A DNA stretch of 64,000 nucleotides from CALMKX01 sp036274895. Lineage in GTDB: Bacteria; Acidobacteriota; Thermoanaerobaculia; Multivoradales; SZUA-115. The first letter of the stretch is position 1; each line of letters starts with the position of its first letter. The notes below the pieces were generated by a model that was given only the letters and a program-made list of their open reading frames with translations, was not told where the DNA came from and did not search any database. Position numbers and translations under genes: made by a program. Shown one piece after another: positions 41,452 to 50,156 of the stretch. The stretch is from positions 1-64,000 of the forward strand of contig DASUEU010000038.1 of the NCBI GenBank assembly GCA_036274895.1, in the 5' to 3' direction.

Positions 41452-44400
41452 TCAATGTCGGGTCGTAGACCCGTAGACTTGAACCGCTGCCCAGTCAAAG
41501 GACTGCCGCAGGCGGAGATCGGATTGGTTGAGAACGTAGAGCTGAGCCCGCCGCAGGGCTTCCGGCGGTGACAGCCCAGCCGCCAGGCCACGATGGAGCT
41601 CGGGCGCGAGCAGGGCCATCACCTCGTCCTTGACGGAGCCCAGCGTGCCGATGACCGACGGTACCCCGGCGGCGAGGAAGGGCCGTACCAGCGGAGCCAG
41701 CCCCTCGGTATGGCCTCTGCGGGCCTCCGACGTGTCGCAGGCGGCGAGGAAAACCACTTTCAAGCCGGCGAGGGGCCAGTGCCCCAACTCGCGCGCCTCC
41801 AGCGCCCCGGACGCTGCCTCATCCGGCGAAAGGACCAGAAACGCGCCATCCGGATCGGCTCCGCCGGCCACGGCGTGCCCGGCGAAGTGCAGCACCTGGA
41901 CGCCGGAGAGAGCGGCCCGGAGCCTATCCGGGGTCGCGGCCTCTCCCTCCAGCACCGTGCTCGCAGGGTAGGCATCGGCGACCTCGGCAACCTCCTCGGA
42001 CACCTTCCTCAGAGCCTCGAGCCCGAGAGCGTCGCCGAGCGGGCTGGTGGCCACTCCCACCACGAGAGCGCGCGGCTCGGCCAGCGGTTCCGTCGGCGTG
42101 GTCGGCTCGACCCGAAGCCGCGAGACCAAGTGCCGGAGACTGGGCTCGAAGGCCAGGGAGTGCTCCTCGATCAAGAAGCGCCGCCGGGCGTCATCCCACA
42201 GGGCCGCCAGGGGCAGCTGAGTCACCAGCGCGTCGGCAATGAAGACCAAGTCGCGCCTTCCTGCCAGCTCGGCCGCGAACGGCCCGAGCAGGAGGGCACG
42301 AAGCCGGGCCAGTCGTTCGAACAGATCTTCCACACTCGCCCCGTGTCGCTGCAGACCCGCTTCGAGGTCGGCGCGTTCGCCAACTCCGAGCTCATGAGCG
42401 GCGAACCGGGTGCCTTCCCTCGTCAAGCACCAGGCCAGGAGGCGTGTCTCGGTCACGTGGAACTGCAGCACCGCCGTGGCGCTCGGCAGCAGAGACTCCA
42501 GCTCGCCCGGTCGCGGACTCGTGACAGCAGGGGTCCAGAACGAACGCGACCGCTCGAGCCGCTCGAACGCTCGGAGTGGATCCTTCTCGGCGATGACGTC
42601 GTGCTCGATCAGGCGATCGAAGATCTCGCGGACCGTGGCCGAGAACGACAGGCGGAGATCGGTTCCGCCCAGGCGTTCTCTCAGCTGGACGGCCAGGTCG
42701 GCAGCTTGCTCAAGATCTCGGCCTTCGAGAATGGGATCGCCGAGCGCGGCGTGGGCCTTGGCTCGCAGCAAGAAGAGCGCAGGCACGTCCAGCTCCACCT
42801 CGCGCGAACGCCAGCGCTCGATCGTCGCCGTCAGTGCAGCGACGGCTACCGCGGGATCCTGTCTGAGGCGAAGCTCAGCCTCGGCCCGGTCGATCAGCCC
42901 CTCGGTTCGCAGCCGCAGCTCGGAGTCCGGGATCTCTGCGAGCAGGAGCCGCGCTCGGGAGAGCGCTTCCTCCGCTCCGGCCGAGGCTCCCAGTCGGGTC
43001 CGGATGCGCGCCAACAAGGCGAGATCGTTCGGCAGACGCAAGGAGGACCGCTGCGCCGCAGGCAGCTCCTCGAGCTGATCGATCGCCTCCAAGACGAACT
43101 CCTCCGCGGCGGCCGACTCCCCTTCCTCGAGAAGCGCCAGCGCCGACTCCCAGAGCAGGTTGTGAGCTAGCGCAGGCCGCAGTGTGGCGAGCAGGAGCTG
43201 GTTTGCTGCCTGCCTGTGCTTCCACGCCTCCCGGCTGCGGCCGAGAAGGTGGAGGTTCTCCGCCACCATGACTTCGATCGCCGCGCGATAACCGTCGAGA
43301 CCGGCCGACTGGAAGTCACGCCCGGCCAGTTCCTGGTCGAGCAGGGCACCCAGAGACTCCCCCAGCCGGAGCTTCGCCAAAGCGCGCACCCAGCGGAGCC
43401 GGCCACGGAGGATCGGCCAGCGCTGGCCGCCGAGGGATTTCTCCAGAGCATCGAGCTCCCGGATTGCCCGCCGATTGTCGTTCCGGTAGAAAGCGACGGC
43501 CGCGCGCCAGAAAGTGGCCCAGTGCCGGTAAGGACTACCCGCCTCCGTCAAGTGCAGCTCGGCGCTCGCAAGGTCCGCATCGGCCCGCCCCAGATCCGAT
43601 CGATCGAAGGCTCGGACTCCAGCGGCCAAGCGGGAGTGACCTCGAATCAAGGGCGGTGGCCCCGCTGATAGGGCTTCGGCAGCGCCGGCGAGCGCTTCCA
43701 GCTCATCGGGGAGCTGGCTGTCGCCGGTCAGAGAGCGCAGGCATCGGGCCGCGGCGCGCGCACGGTCCAGCTGCGACGAACCGCGGGAGAGGCCGGGCAC
43801 CGACTCGCCGCCAGCCAACTCTCCCAGCCATCGGGCCGCCTGCTCATACAGCTCCTGGGTCCTACCTCGTAGAGGGTCACACTGATCCGAAGGGGCGGTG
43901 AGCAGATCCTCGATCGGCTCATCACGGGCTCCCGCGTCGAGCGAGGCGAGGTGCTGACGTGCTTCCTGAGCCCACGGCGAGCCGACGTCGAGCTGGAGGT
44001 ACCGCTGCCAGGCTTGCCTGGCCCGATGGACCAGCGGGACCTTCTCCAGCGCCAACGCCAGGTTGAACTGCGCCTCGGGCGAGCCCGGCGCCAGCCGTGC
44101 TGCCTCGATCGCAGCGCCCAGGCTCCTCGCCACGAGCTTGGTCTCCCCCTGGCGCACCTCGTCCAAGAGGGCAACCGCGTGGTCTGTGGCGAGGGAGGGG
44201 TCGGAGGGGCGATGCCGTCTCGCTCCTTCGAGGGTTCTCCGCGCGGCTCCAGTCTTACCCACGAAGAGCTGGGCTAAGCCGAGACTGTGCAGGGTTTCGG
44301 GCGTCGAGCGCAGTCGTTCCGCCCGGAACGCAGCACCCCCGAGCTGGCCCAGTCGCACTCGCTGTTCCGAGGGCAGGCGCTCGATGGTGGTTGAAGGCAG

Positions 44401-44625
44401 CCAAGGTTGACCGGAGAGGCGGCCTTCGAAAGGCCGGGCTCCGACCTGCGCCAGCTCGTGCACGAAGCGCCGCGGCTGGTCGGGCGAGGGCTTACGATCG
44501 AGCCGCGCGGCCTGCCGAGAGGCCCCAACGGCGAGCGCCACCGAGGCGCCGAGAGCACACCAGTCCCGCAGAGTCACGTCCGGATTCTGGCAGCTCACGG
44601 CAAGCGCCGTTGTCGACTCGACCAT
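41452..44625 (-). CDS. Membrane-anchored TPR-CHAT protease (CHAT protein 1)
   Basis: 1,057 aa. A 20-residue leader with SCQNPDVTLRD precedes one transmembrane segment (WCALGASVALAVG). About 700 residues of TPR-like helical repeats follow, then a C-terminal CHAT (caspase HetF associated with TPRs) domain. The catalytic pair is present: His in VLHFAGHAVAGG (near 41880) and Cys in VFLAACDTSEA (near 41730), with GVPSVIGTLGSVKDE downstream. CHAT domains are caspase-like cysteine peptidases; TPRs usually sense a ligand or bind the substrate. I chose the ATG at 44625, which has AGGAGGT five bases upstream. The start overlaps the end of the truncated CHAT gene. The substrate is unknown; partner B and the anti-sigma factor are candidates. 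Confidence 0.9.
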   Translation of the reverse strand: MVESTTALAVSCQNPDVTLRDWCALGASVALAVGASRQAARLDRKPSPDQPRRFVHELAQVGARPFEGRLSGQPWLPSTTIERLPSEQRVRLGQLGGAAFRAERLRSTPETLHSLGLAQLFVGKTGAARRTLEGARRHRPSDPSLATDHAVALLDEVRQGETKLVARSLGAAIEAARLAPGSPEAQFNLALALEKVPLVHRARQAWQRYLQLDVGSPWAQEARQHLASLDAGARDEPIEDLLTAPSDQCDPLRGRTQELYEQAARWLGELAGGESVPGLSRGSSQLDRARAAARCLRSLTGDSQLPDELEALAGAAEALSAGPPPLIRGHSRLAAGVRAFDRSDLGRADADLASAELHLTEAGSPYRHWATFWRAAVAFYRNDNRRAIRELDALEKSLGGQRWPILRGRLRWVRALAKLRLGESLGALLDQELAGRDFQSAGLDGYRAAIEVMVAENLHLLGRSREAWKHRQAANQLLLATLRPALAHNLLWESALALLEEGESAAAEEFVLEAIDQLEELPAAQRSSLRLPNDLALLARIRTRLGASAGAEEALSRARLLLAEIPDSELRLRTEGLIDRAEAELRLRQDPAVAVAALTATIERWRSREVELDVPALFLLRAKAHAALGDPILEGRDLEQAADLAVQLRERLGGTDLRLSFSATVREIFDRLIEHDVIAEKDPLRAFERLERSRSFWTPAVTSPRPGELESLLPSATAVLQFHVTETRLLAWCLTREGTRFAAHELGVGERADLEAGLQRHGASVEDLFERLARLRALLLGPFAAELAGRRDLVFIADALVTQLPLAALWDDARRRFLIEEHSLAFEPSLRHLVSRLRVEPTTPTEPLAEPRALVVGVATSPLGDALGLEALRKVSEEVAEVADAYPASTVLEGEAATPDRLRAALSGVQVLHFAGHAVAGGADPDGAFLVLSPDEAASGALEARELGHWPLAGLKVVFLAACDTSEARRGHTEGLAPLVRPFLAAGVPSVIGTLGSVKDEVMALLAPELHRGLAAGLSPPEALRRAQLYVLNQSDLRLRQSFDWAAVQVYGSTTRH

Positions 44626-45314
44626 GACCACCTCCTCTCAGAGGTAGACAGCCCTGCCGGTGCAGATTTGAAGAACTCAGTGCCCCAGGGAAAGCTCTCA
44701 CCCGACAGCGCGAACGCCGCCCACGTCCCGGGGGAGGCCAGCTCCGGATCCCCAGAGTCCGCAAGGTAGAGCTGGGCTTCCCGCAAGGCGACATCAGGGG
44801 GATCCCCTCGCTCGAGACGATCATGGAAGCCGGCGAACAGCCGCGAGGTGCACTCATCGTCCACGGGCCAGAGACTGCCGATCGTTGGCGGCGCACCGGT
44901 CATCTGGAGGGCCGTAACCAGCACCACCAGCCGGTCTTCCAGCAGAAACCGCTCCTCCCGCCGGTCGAAGAGGGCGGCGAAAGGCACGCCCGCCAGCGCT
45001 TCGCTTGGCAGGATGACCAGCGGGGAGGCAGACGGCAGCCAGCCGCTCAGCGGCGCGATCAGCCAGTCGTAGAGGGTCGCAAGCCGAGCTCGCATCTCTC
45101 TCCGAATTTCGGCGGAGGGGTAGTCTTCGAACAGTGCGTGCAGCTCCGCGAGCTCCCTCCCGACCTCGGCCGGACGGCACGCAAGGCCCAGCGAGTGCAC
45201 TCGCCCGGATGCCATTACCCGAACACAAAGGGCGCCCGGCACCTCGGCGTACTCAACGACTACCGCCGCCGGATTCTGGCAGCTCGTGGCGAAGCTCGCT
45301 CTCGACTCGACCAT
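44595..45314 (-). pseudogene. Truncated CHAT-domain relic lacking the catalytic His/Cys core
   Basis: 239 codons. The leader (MVES..., SCQNP) matches that of CHAT protein 1, but the frame then enters directly the start of a CHAT domain (VVVEYAEV), skipping the membrane helix and TPRs. It continues to PLVILPSEALAGVPFAALF and LEDRLVVLV and then jumps to ALQMTGAPPTIGSLWPVDDE, the part that normally follows the catalytic Cys. The segment with both catalytic residues is missing. The last ~25 codons run into the leader of the next gene. AGGAG precedes the ATG and the frame is open, so it could be a retained non-catalytic protein rather than a dead gene. Confidence 0.75.
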
Positions 45315-45373
45315 GACCGTCTCCTGCCCCAGGTAGACGGCCGGGCTCGCCGAGATTCGAAGACCTCAGCGGC

Positions 45374-46132
45374 TCAACGACAGATCTTCGCTGCCAGGCC
45401 CCTTGATCGCCCGCAGAGGGCGGCGCCCTGCTGCCCGTACTTGCTCTCGAAACGGGAGAGCAGAGCCCGGGCTTCGGTGGCGAGGAGCGATTCGAAGCAG
45501 GCCTCGCCGGGGCGCGGCCCGCTCTTGACCACCACCCCGACCAGCCGCCGGTGGGGACCGTCGGAGTCGTAGACGGCGCCACCGCTGTCCCCGGGGGTCA
45601 CCGCGGCCCCGATCAGGCGGATCCGCACGCACTCGCCCGGCTCGTCGGCCAGCTCGATCACCTTTGCCCAGGCCCCGCGCAGGCCGCGTCCGCCGGTCTC
45701 GGTGTAACCGCAACCCGTGAGGTAGAGGCTGTCGTTCAGCCTGGGCTCTCGGCCCTTTCGCTGCTCCAGGCGCTCCGCCGGTTCGAGCGGGGCGTCGGCG
45801 TCGAGCAAGGCCAGGGCGAGGTCCGGGGCCCGCGAGCTGCGGCCGGCTTTCTCGCAGGCCTTGACCACCAGGCCACGGCGCTCGCGCAGCTCGCGGAACT
45901 GCTGGCGCGAGGCGCAGTGCGCCGCCGTCAACACCACTCGCGGACCGATCAGCGTGGCGCTGCACCGGCCGAGCTGGAGCGACGCCGGCCATTGCGCCGG
46001 ATCGAGCTGCTCGCCCAGCAGCAGCTTGTCGGCGGCCCGGGCCCCGGTCAGCGGGGCCGCCTCCGGCCTGGTCTCGCAGGCGAGGGAAGCGAGGGCGACC
46101 AGGGAGAGGGAGCCGAGCCGGCGTGGCGTCAG
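45374..46132 (-). CDS. Trypsin-like serine protease lipoprotein (S1 family)
   Basis: About 252 aa. A lipoprotein signal (RRLGSLSLVALASLAC) is followed by a chymotrypsin fold with all three catalytic motifs: VVLTAAHC (His), DLALALLD (Asp) and TPGDSGGAVYD (Ser). It should act outside the cytoplasm, anchored by lipid. No ATG, GTG or TTG lies between the upstream stop codon and the signal peptide; the only plausible start is a CTG at 46132 overlapping the partner A stop as CTGA. A longer frame upstream is a shadow of partner A. It is the exported protease of the first CHAT set. Confidence 0.85.
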   Translation of the reverse strand: MTPRRLGSLSLVALASLACETRPEAAPLTGARAADKLLLGEQLDPAQWPASLQLGRCSATLIGPRVVLTAAHCASRQQFRELRERRGLVVKACEKAGRSSRAPDLALALLDADAPLEPAERLEQRKGREPRLNDSLYLTGCGYTETGGRGLRGAWAKVIELADEPGECVRIRLIGAAVTPGDSGGAVYDSDGPHRRLVGVVVKSGPRPGEACFESLLATEARALLSRFESKYGQQGAALCGRSRGLAAKICR

Positions 46133-47040
46133 CCGGGCTCGACGAACATTGTGGCCGGCGGGCAGGCGGTCTGACCCACTCGCACCTTGAGCTGCCCCTT
46201 CGAGTCGACCACCCGGTGAGGGATCTTGGGCACGGCGGGCGGGTTCAGGGCGAGGGGGTAGTAAGCGAGGAAGTCGCGCTCGCCGGAGGCACCGTGGAGC
46301 GGGCGCACCGGGGTGCTCGGCGGGCAGAGGTTCGAGATCATCACCACCGACCGGCTCTTGAGCTCGAGACGCCACAGCTGCTGCTCGCCGCCGGTCTCGG
46401 AGATCTCGATCCACACACGCTGATTCGGCGACTCTTCGGAGCATCGGTACTCCACCTCCTGGGCGTAGCGCTTGCCGCGATAGGGCAGGACCTGACTATC
46501 CTCAGACGCGAAAGCCCAGTCGTCTTCGGACAGCCGGGTGACGCGCAAGGTCCCCGAAGTGAGAAAGACACGAGACAGGACCAGAGGTTTGAGCCTCGGC
46601 GGCAGGACGGGGAGAAAGGCACCCCGCTCGATGCGGCCACACTCGGCGACCTCGTGGAGGTCGGCGACCCGCTCGAAGCCGTCCTTGCCCGACCCCGGGC
46701 GGACCTGCAGCGACTCCGGCGAGGCGCCCCCGATGCGCACCTCGCGGTTCTCGAGGGCGACCAGGCCGAGCAGGCCGCCCTTGCCGTCGAAGGTCCGCGG
46801 CGGGCTCGGCAGGGTGATGATCGGCAGCTCCGGCGGCGCCTTGGCGAAGTCCTCCTCGCGGAAGACCAGGCAGGGTGTGTGCCGGCACAGGGGCTCCGTG
46901 GTGTGCGCCTGGCCGGCGTCCGGGATCAGCACGCTGACCTCGTTCGTTGCGCGCACCTCGAAGTGATTCCGGACGAAAGTGCACAGCCCCTGAAATTTGA
47001 TCGACAAGACGGACCTGTCCGGAGCGCTGACTCTGGCCAT
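46129..47040 (-). CDS. CHAT-associated partner protein A, unknown family
   Basis: 303 aa, without signal peptide or membrane helix. Early motifs FQGLCTFV, VSVLIPDAG and RHTPCLVF, and a late RDFLAYYPL, are shared in order with partner B (40414-41439). The body looks rich in beta-strands. The ATG at 47040 has GGAAGGAGG just upstream; a longer frame merely shadows the CHAT gene. It lies 26 bp after CHAT protein 2, and its stop overlaps the trypsin-like gene start. I do not recognise the family. Its repeated placement between CHAT and an exported protease argues for a functional link with CHAT. Confidence 0.75.
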   Translation of the reverse strand: MARVSAPDRSVLSIKFQGLCTFVRNHFEVRATNEVSVLIPDAGQAHTTEPLCRHTPCLVFREEDFAKAPPELPIITLPSPPRTFDGKGGLLGLVALENREVRIGGASPESLQVRPGSGKDGFERVADLHEVAECGRIERGAFLPVLPPRLKPLVLSRVFLTSGTLRVTRLSEDDWAFASEDSQVLPYRGKRYAQEVEYRCSEESPNQRVWIEISETGGEQQLWRLELKSRSVVMISNLCPPSTPVRPLHGASGERDFLAYYPLALNPPAVPKIPHRVVDSKGQLKVRVGQTACPPATMFVEPG

Positions 47041-47066
47041 GACGCCTCCTTCCGTTGGGAGAGATC

Positions 47067-49988
47067 TCAGTCTGAACGGCTCGGTGCCGCGAACACCTCG
47101 AACGCGGCCCACGGCGCCGGTGAAGGCGAAGACGATCGGCCCCGTTCCAGCAGGGCGAGCTGGGCCGCCTGCAAGGCGCGCCCGGGGGCGTCGCCCTGCC
47201 GCAGAGAGCGGTAGAAGGGCACCAGCAGGGCCTCGGTGGGCGGCGCCCCGACGTCCCACTGGCTGGCCACCACCACCCGGGCCCCGGCAGCCAGAAAGGC
47301 CCGCGCGAAGCCCAGCAGGGGGCCGCTCTCCTGCTGCCCTCCGCCGGCGGAGTCGCAAGCGGCGAGCACCACCAGGGCGAGGTCGGGCAGGGAGAGCTGC
47401 TCGACCTCGGTGGCGTAGAGGGCGGACGAACCTCCTCCCGCGGCAGGGGCGAGCACCAGGCTGGAGAGCTCCGGTCGCTGTGGGTTGCCCTGCACGTGAC
47501 CGGCGAAATAGAAGGTCCCGGCCGAGGCGAGAGCCTCGAGCACCTTGGCGGGCGAGGCGTCCGCGTCGTAGAGCTCGATCCGGTCCTGGGCCTCGCGGGC
47601 GATGGCTTCGGCCTCTCGCCGGGCCAGGGGCAGCCGCCGCAGATACGGGAAGCGCAGCCGGTCGAAGGCCGGATCGCCCACCACCAGCAGCCGATCGCCG
47701 GGGCCCGGCCGTTCGGCGCTCAGGGCCCCGGGGGGGTCGGCCGCGGCGACGATCTTGGTGAAGGCGTGGCGCTCGAGGAGGTACTCCCCGCGCTCCGGAT
47801 CGACCAGCACGGCGAAGGGCAGGCGATGGAGCACGCCGTCCGCCACCAGGCCCACCGAGGCGGCGCCCCCCACCAGGGGAGCGGCGGGGGCCCACACCCG
47901 CCCCCAGAGCTCCCGCCCCAGCCCGCGCACCTCGTCCGCCGGCGCTCCGGCCGCCAGAGCCGCCATCAGCGCAGCCACCTGCCGTTCCAGGTCGGACCGA
48001 TCGATCGGCCGCTGGGCGAAGGCCGTGCCGCCGGCGGTGAGCACCCACACCAGAAGGCGCTCCGGCAGCAGCCGGTAGACCACCAGCGCCTCCCCGGCCG
48101 CGAGGTCCCGCCGGGCCCCGTCGAGGAAGCGCCGGGCGGCCGGCCCGCGCTCGCGGCGGCTGGCGAGCTCCAGCACCACGGCCCGCTCCACCTGGGCCAG
48201 CGCTTCGTCCGAGGGGCCGCGGGCGAGGGCGAGGCGGATCAACCGGTCGTAGATCTCTCGGCTCTGCTGGGCCAGGCGAATGCGCTCGAAGTTCGAGGCC
48301 AGGGCCAGGCCGGCCGGCTCGAGGTCCGCCGCCGCCGCTTCGAGGGCGGCCACGGCGCCGGAGCTGTCCCCCCTCGCCTCGAGCAACCGGCCGCGAGCCA
48401 GCTCGAGCGCGGGCAGCAGGGCCAGGATGCCGCGCCCGCGCAGCTCCTCGGTGGCCAGCGAAAGCTCCGCCAGAGACAGCTCCGGGTCGGTCTCGGGACT
48501 GGTGCCGGCTCGGGCCGCCAGCAGGTTGGCCCAGGTCTGCCGGCGGATCCCGGGATCCTCGATCCTCGCGAGCAGGCCCGCCGCCTCGGCGAGATCTCGC
48601 CGAGCGGCTTCGATCCGGCCCAGCTCGGCCAGGGTGGCGGAGCGCGCCATGAGCGCCTCGGCCACCGTCTCGGGGCCCGCGCCGTCCCGCGCTGCCGCGA
48701 GGGCTCGGTCCTGGAGCGCCAGAGCCGCTTCCGGCTCCCCCAGCTGGCGGGCCGAGAGGGCGCACTCGTCGAGCAGACCCCGGAGCTGTCGGGGGGAGCG
48801 CCAGCTCGAGGAGCTGCCGAGGGCCGTCCGGAGGGGAAACCAGGCGGCGCGCGGGTCGCCGAGCAGCCGGTGGATCTCGGCCTCGAGCACGGCGAGGAAA
48901 CCGGCCGGCTCGACGAAGCCGCGTCGCGACAGGGCGGTGGCCGCCCGGGAGAAAGCCGCAACGGCCTGGTCGTAGCGGCCGGCCTCGCTGTGGAGGTGGC
49001 CTCGATACCAGTCGACGTAGGCGAGCAGCAGCTCGTCCCGGCCCGGGTCCAGCCGAGCGGCGAGGCGATCGAGGTCGGCGGCCAGGGCGTCTGCCGGGCT
49101 CCGCCCGGAGGAGGCCTGGCGGGGCCAGCTGACGAGGTGGAAATACTCGGCCCAAAGCGCCAGGGGGCTCGAGGCCGCGGCCAGCTTCTGCCGTGCCGCC
49201 GCCAGGACCGGCGCGGCTCGCGCGAGCTCGCGCTGGTCGTAGAGCCGGTGTCCCTGCTCGAAGAGCCGCCAGCCTTGGGCGAGGTCTTCGCCCGCCACTC
49301 CCGCCTGCGGCGCCCAGCGGGCGAGCTCCTCGCGCAGGCTTCGGCTCGGCGGCGAGGCCGGGCCGGCCTGCCCGGACAGGTGCAGCTCCCCGAGCACCAG
49401 GGCCCGGTTCCACGTCAGCTCGGGTGAGGCGACGCCGAGGGCGGTGGCCCTCTCGAGGGCTCCCAGGGCCCGGACCAGCAGCCACGGACGCTCCGGGTTG
49501 GCGGCGGCGACAGCGGCCACGACCAGGTCGGAGAGCACCTCAGGATCATCCGGCCGCAGCTCGGCCGCCCGGCTCAGGGCTTCGAGGGCCGAGAGTGGCT
49601 GGCCGTCGAAGAGCAGGGCGGCGGCGCGGCGCCGGAGCGCTTCGGCCGTGGGCGGGGCACCATCCCCCGCATCGGCATGGCGGCGCAGCTCGAGCCAACG
49701 CTCGGGATCGCTCGGAGGGACGCCGGCGGAGATCGGTGGCAGCTCGGGCTGGCCGACCAGCCGGCCGGCGAAGGGGCTGCCCCCCCGGGCCTCGGCCAGG
49801 GCCGCCGCGAAGGCGCGAGGGTCGAGGGGCACCTCTCGGCCCCGGCGGCTCGCCGTCCACAGGGCGCCGCTCGCCACCACGGTGGCCAAGCCCAGGCTCG
49901 CCGCCGCCCAGCCAGAGATGCGCATCGTTTGCTCGGGATGGTAGCACCCGAGGTGGCGGTCCGGCTGAGCTTGCGAGGTGAGCGACAT
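47067..49988 (-). CDS. Membrane-anchored TPR-CHAT protease (CHAT protein 2)
   Basis: 973 aa from the ATG at 49988. The leader CYHPEQTMR aligns with CQNPDVTLR of CHAT protein 1 and is followed by one transmembrane helix (GWAAASLGLATVVASGALW). TPR-like repeats span to about residue 640. The CHAT domain keeps its catalytic residues: His in FYFAGHVQGN (near 47505) and Cys in VVLAACDSAGG (near 47360). I chose this start over the ATG at 49925 because only the longer form keeps the leader shared with CHAT protein 1; GAAGG lies upstream. It is the first gene of the seven-gene operon, divergent from the sigma factor gene. Confidence 0.9.
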   Translation of the reverse strand: MSLTSQAQPDRHLGCYHPEQTMRISGWAAASLGLATVVASGALWTASRRGREVPLDPRAFAAALAEARGGSPFAGRLVGQPELPPISAGVPPSDPERWLELRRHADAGDGAPPTAEALRRRAAALLFDGQPLSALEALSRAAELRPDDPEVLSDLVVAAVAAANPERPWLLVRALGALERATALGVASPELTWNRALVLGELHLSGQAGPASPPSRSLREELARWAPQAGVAGEDLAQGWRLFEQGHRLYDQRELARAAPVLAAARQKLAAASSPLALWAEYFHLVSWPRQASSGRSPADALAADLDRLAARLDPGRDELLLAYVDWYRGHLHSEAGRYDQAVAAFSRAATALSRRGFVEPAGFLAVLEAEIHRLLGDPRAAWFPLRTALGSSSSWRSPRQLRGLLDECALSARQLGEPEAALALQDRALAAARDGAGPETVAEALMARSATLAELGRIEAARRDLAEAAGLLARIEDPGIRRQTWANLLAARAGTSPETDPELSLAELSLATEELRGRGILALLPALELARGRLLEARGDSSGAVAALEAAAADLEPAGLALASNFERIRLAQQSREIYDRLIRLALARGPSDEALAQVERAVVLELASRRERGPAARRFLDGARRDLAAGEALVVYRLLPERLLVWVLTAGGTAFAQRPIDRSDLERQVAALMAALAAGAPADEVRGLGRELWGRVWAPAAPLVGGAASVGLVADGVLHRLPFAVLVDPERGEYLLERHAFTKIVAAADPPGALSAERPGPGDRLLVVGDPAFDRLRFPYLRRLPLARREAEAIAREAQDRIELYDADASPAKVLEALASAGTFYFAGHVQGNPQRPELSSLVLAPAAGGGSSALYATEVEQLSLPDLALVVLAACDSAGGGQQESGPLLGFARAFLAAGARVVVASQWDVGAPPTEALLVPFYRSLRQGDAPGRALQAAQLALLERGRSSSPSPAPWAAFEVFAAPSRSD

Positions 49989-50156
49989 CGTCTGCGCCTT
50001 CGGCAGATTGGACGGACAAGGCCGGGGAATTCCCCTCACCGGCCTCGGCCGCCCGAAGCCCAGACCCGCCTTGAGTTAGGATGCGAGGGTCCTGGTGACT
50101 CTTTTCATGCGGCTCGACGAACGGCCGGGTAGCGACCCTGATCCCTCCCCCTCCCG
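49989..50156. promoter_or_regulatory. Divergent promoter region between the CHAT operon and the sigma factor gene
   Basis: 168 bp contain a perfect 12 bp palindrome GGGGAATTCCCC (50024-50035), a possible operator. A short frame of 17 codons starts at ATG 50107 and ends in TGA overlapping the sigma start (ATGA). The sigma ATG has no ribosome-binding site of its own (the upstream bases are C-rich), so translation may depend on this leader. Promoter elements could not be fixed. Confidence 0.5.

Noticed and set aside
40414..47040. Partner proteins A and B as bacterial gasdermins
   Set aside because: The genetic context (adjacent proteases) is suggestive, but I see neither a gasdermin-like N-terminus nor a C-terminal inhibitory segment; size alone is not enough.
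46445..49485. Extended start for partner protein A
   Set aside because: The extension runs through the CHAT protein 2 gene in a shifted frame; ATG 47040 has an excellent ribosome-binding site.
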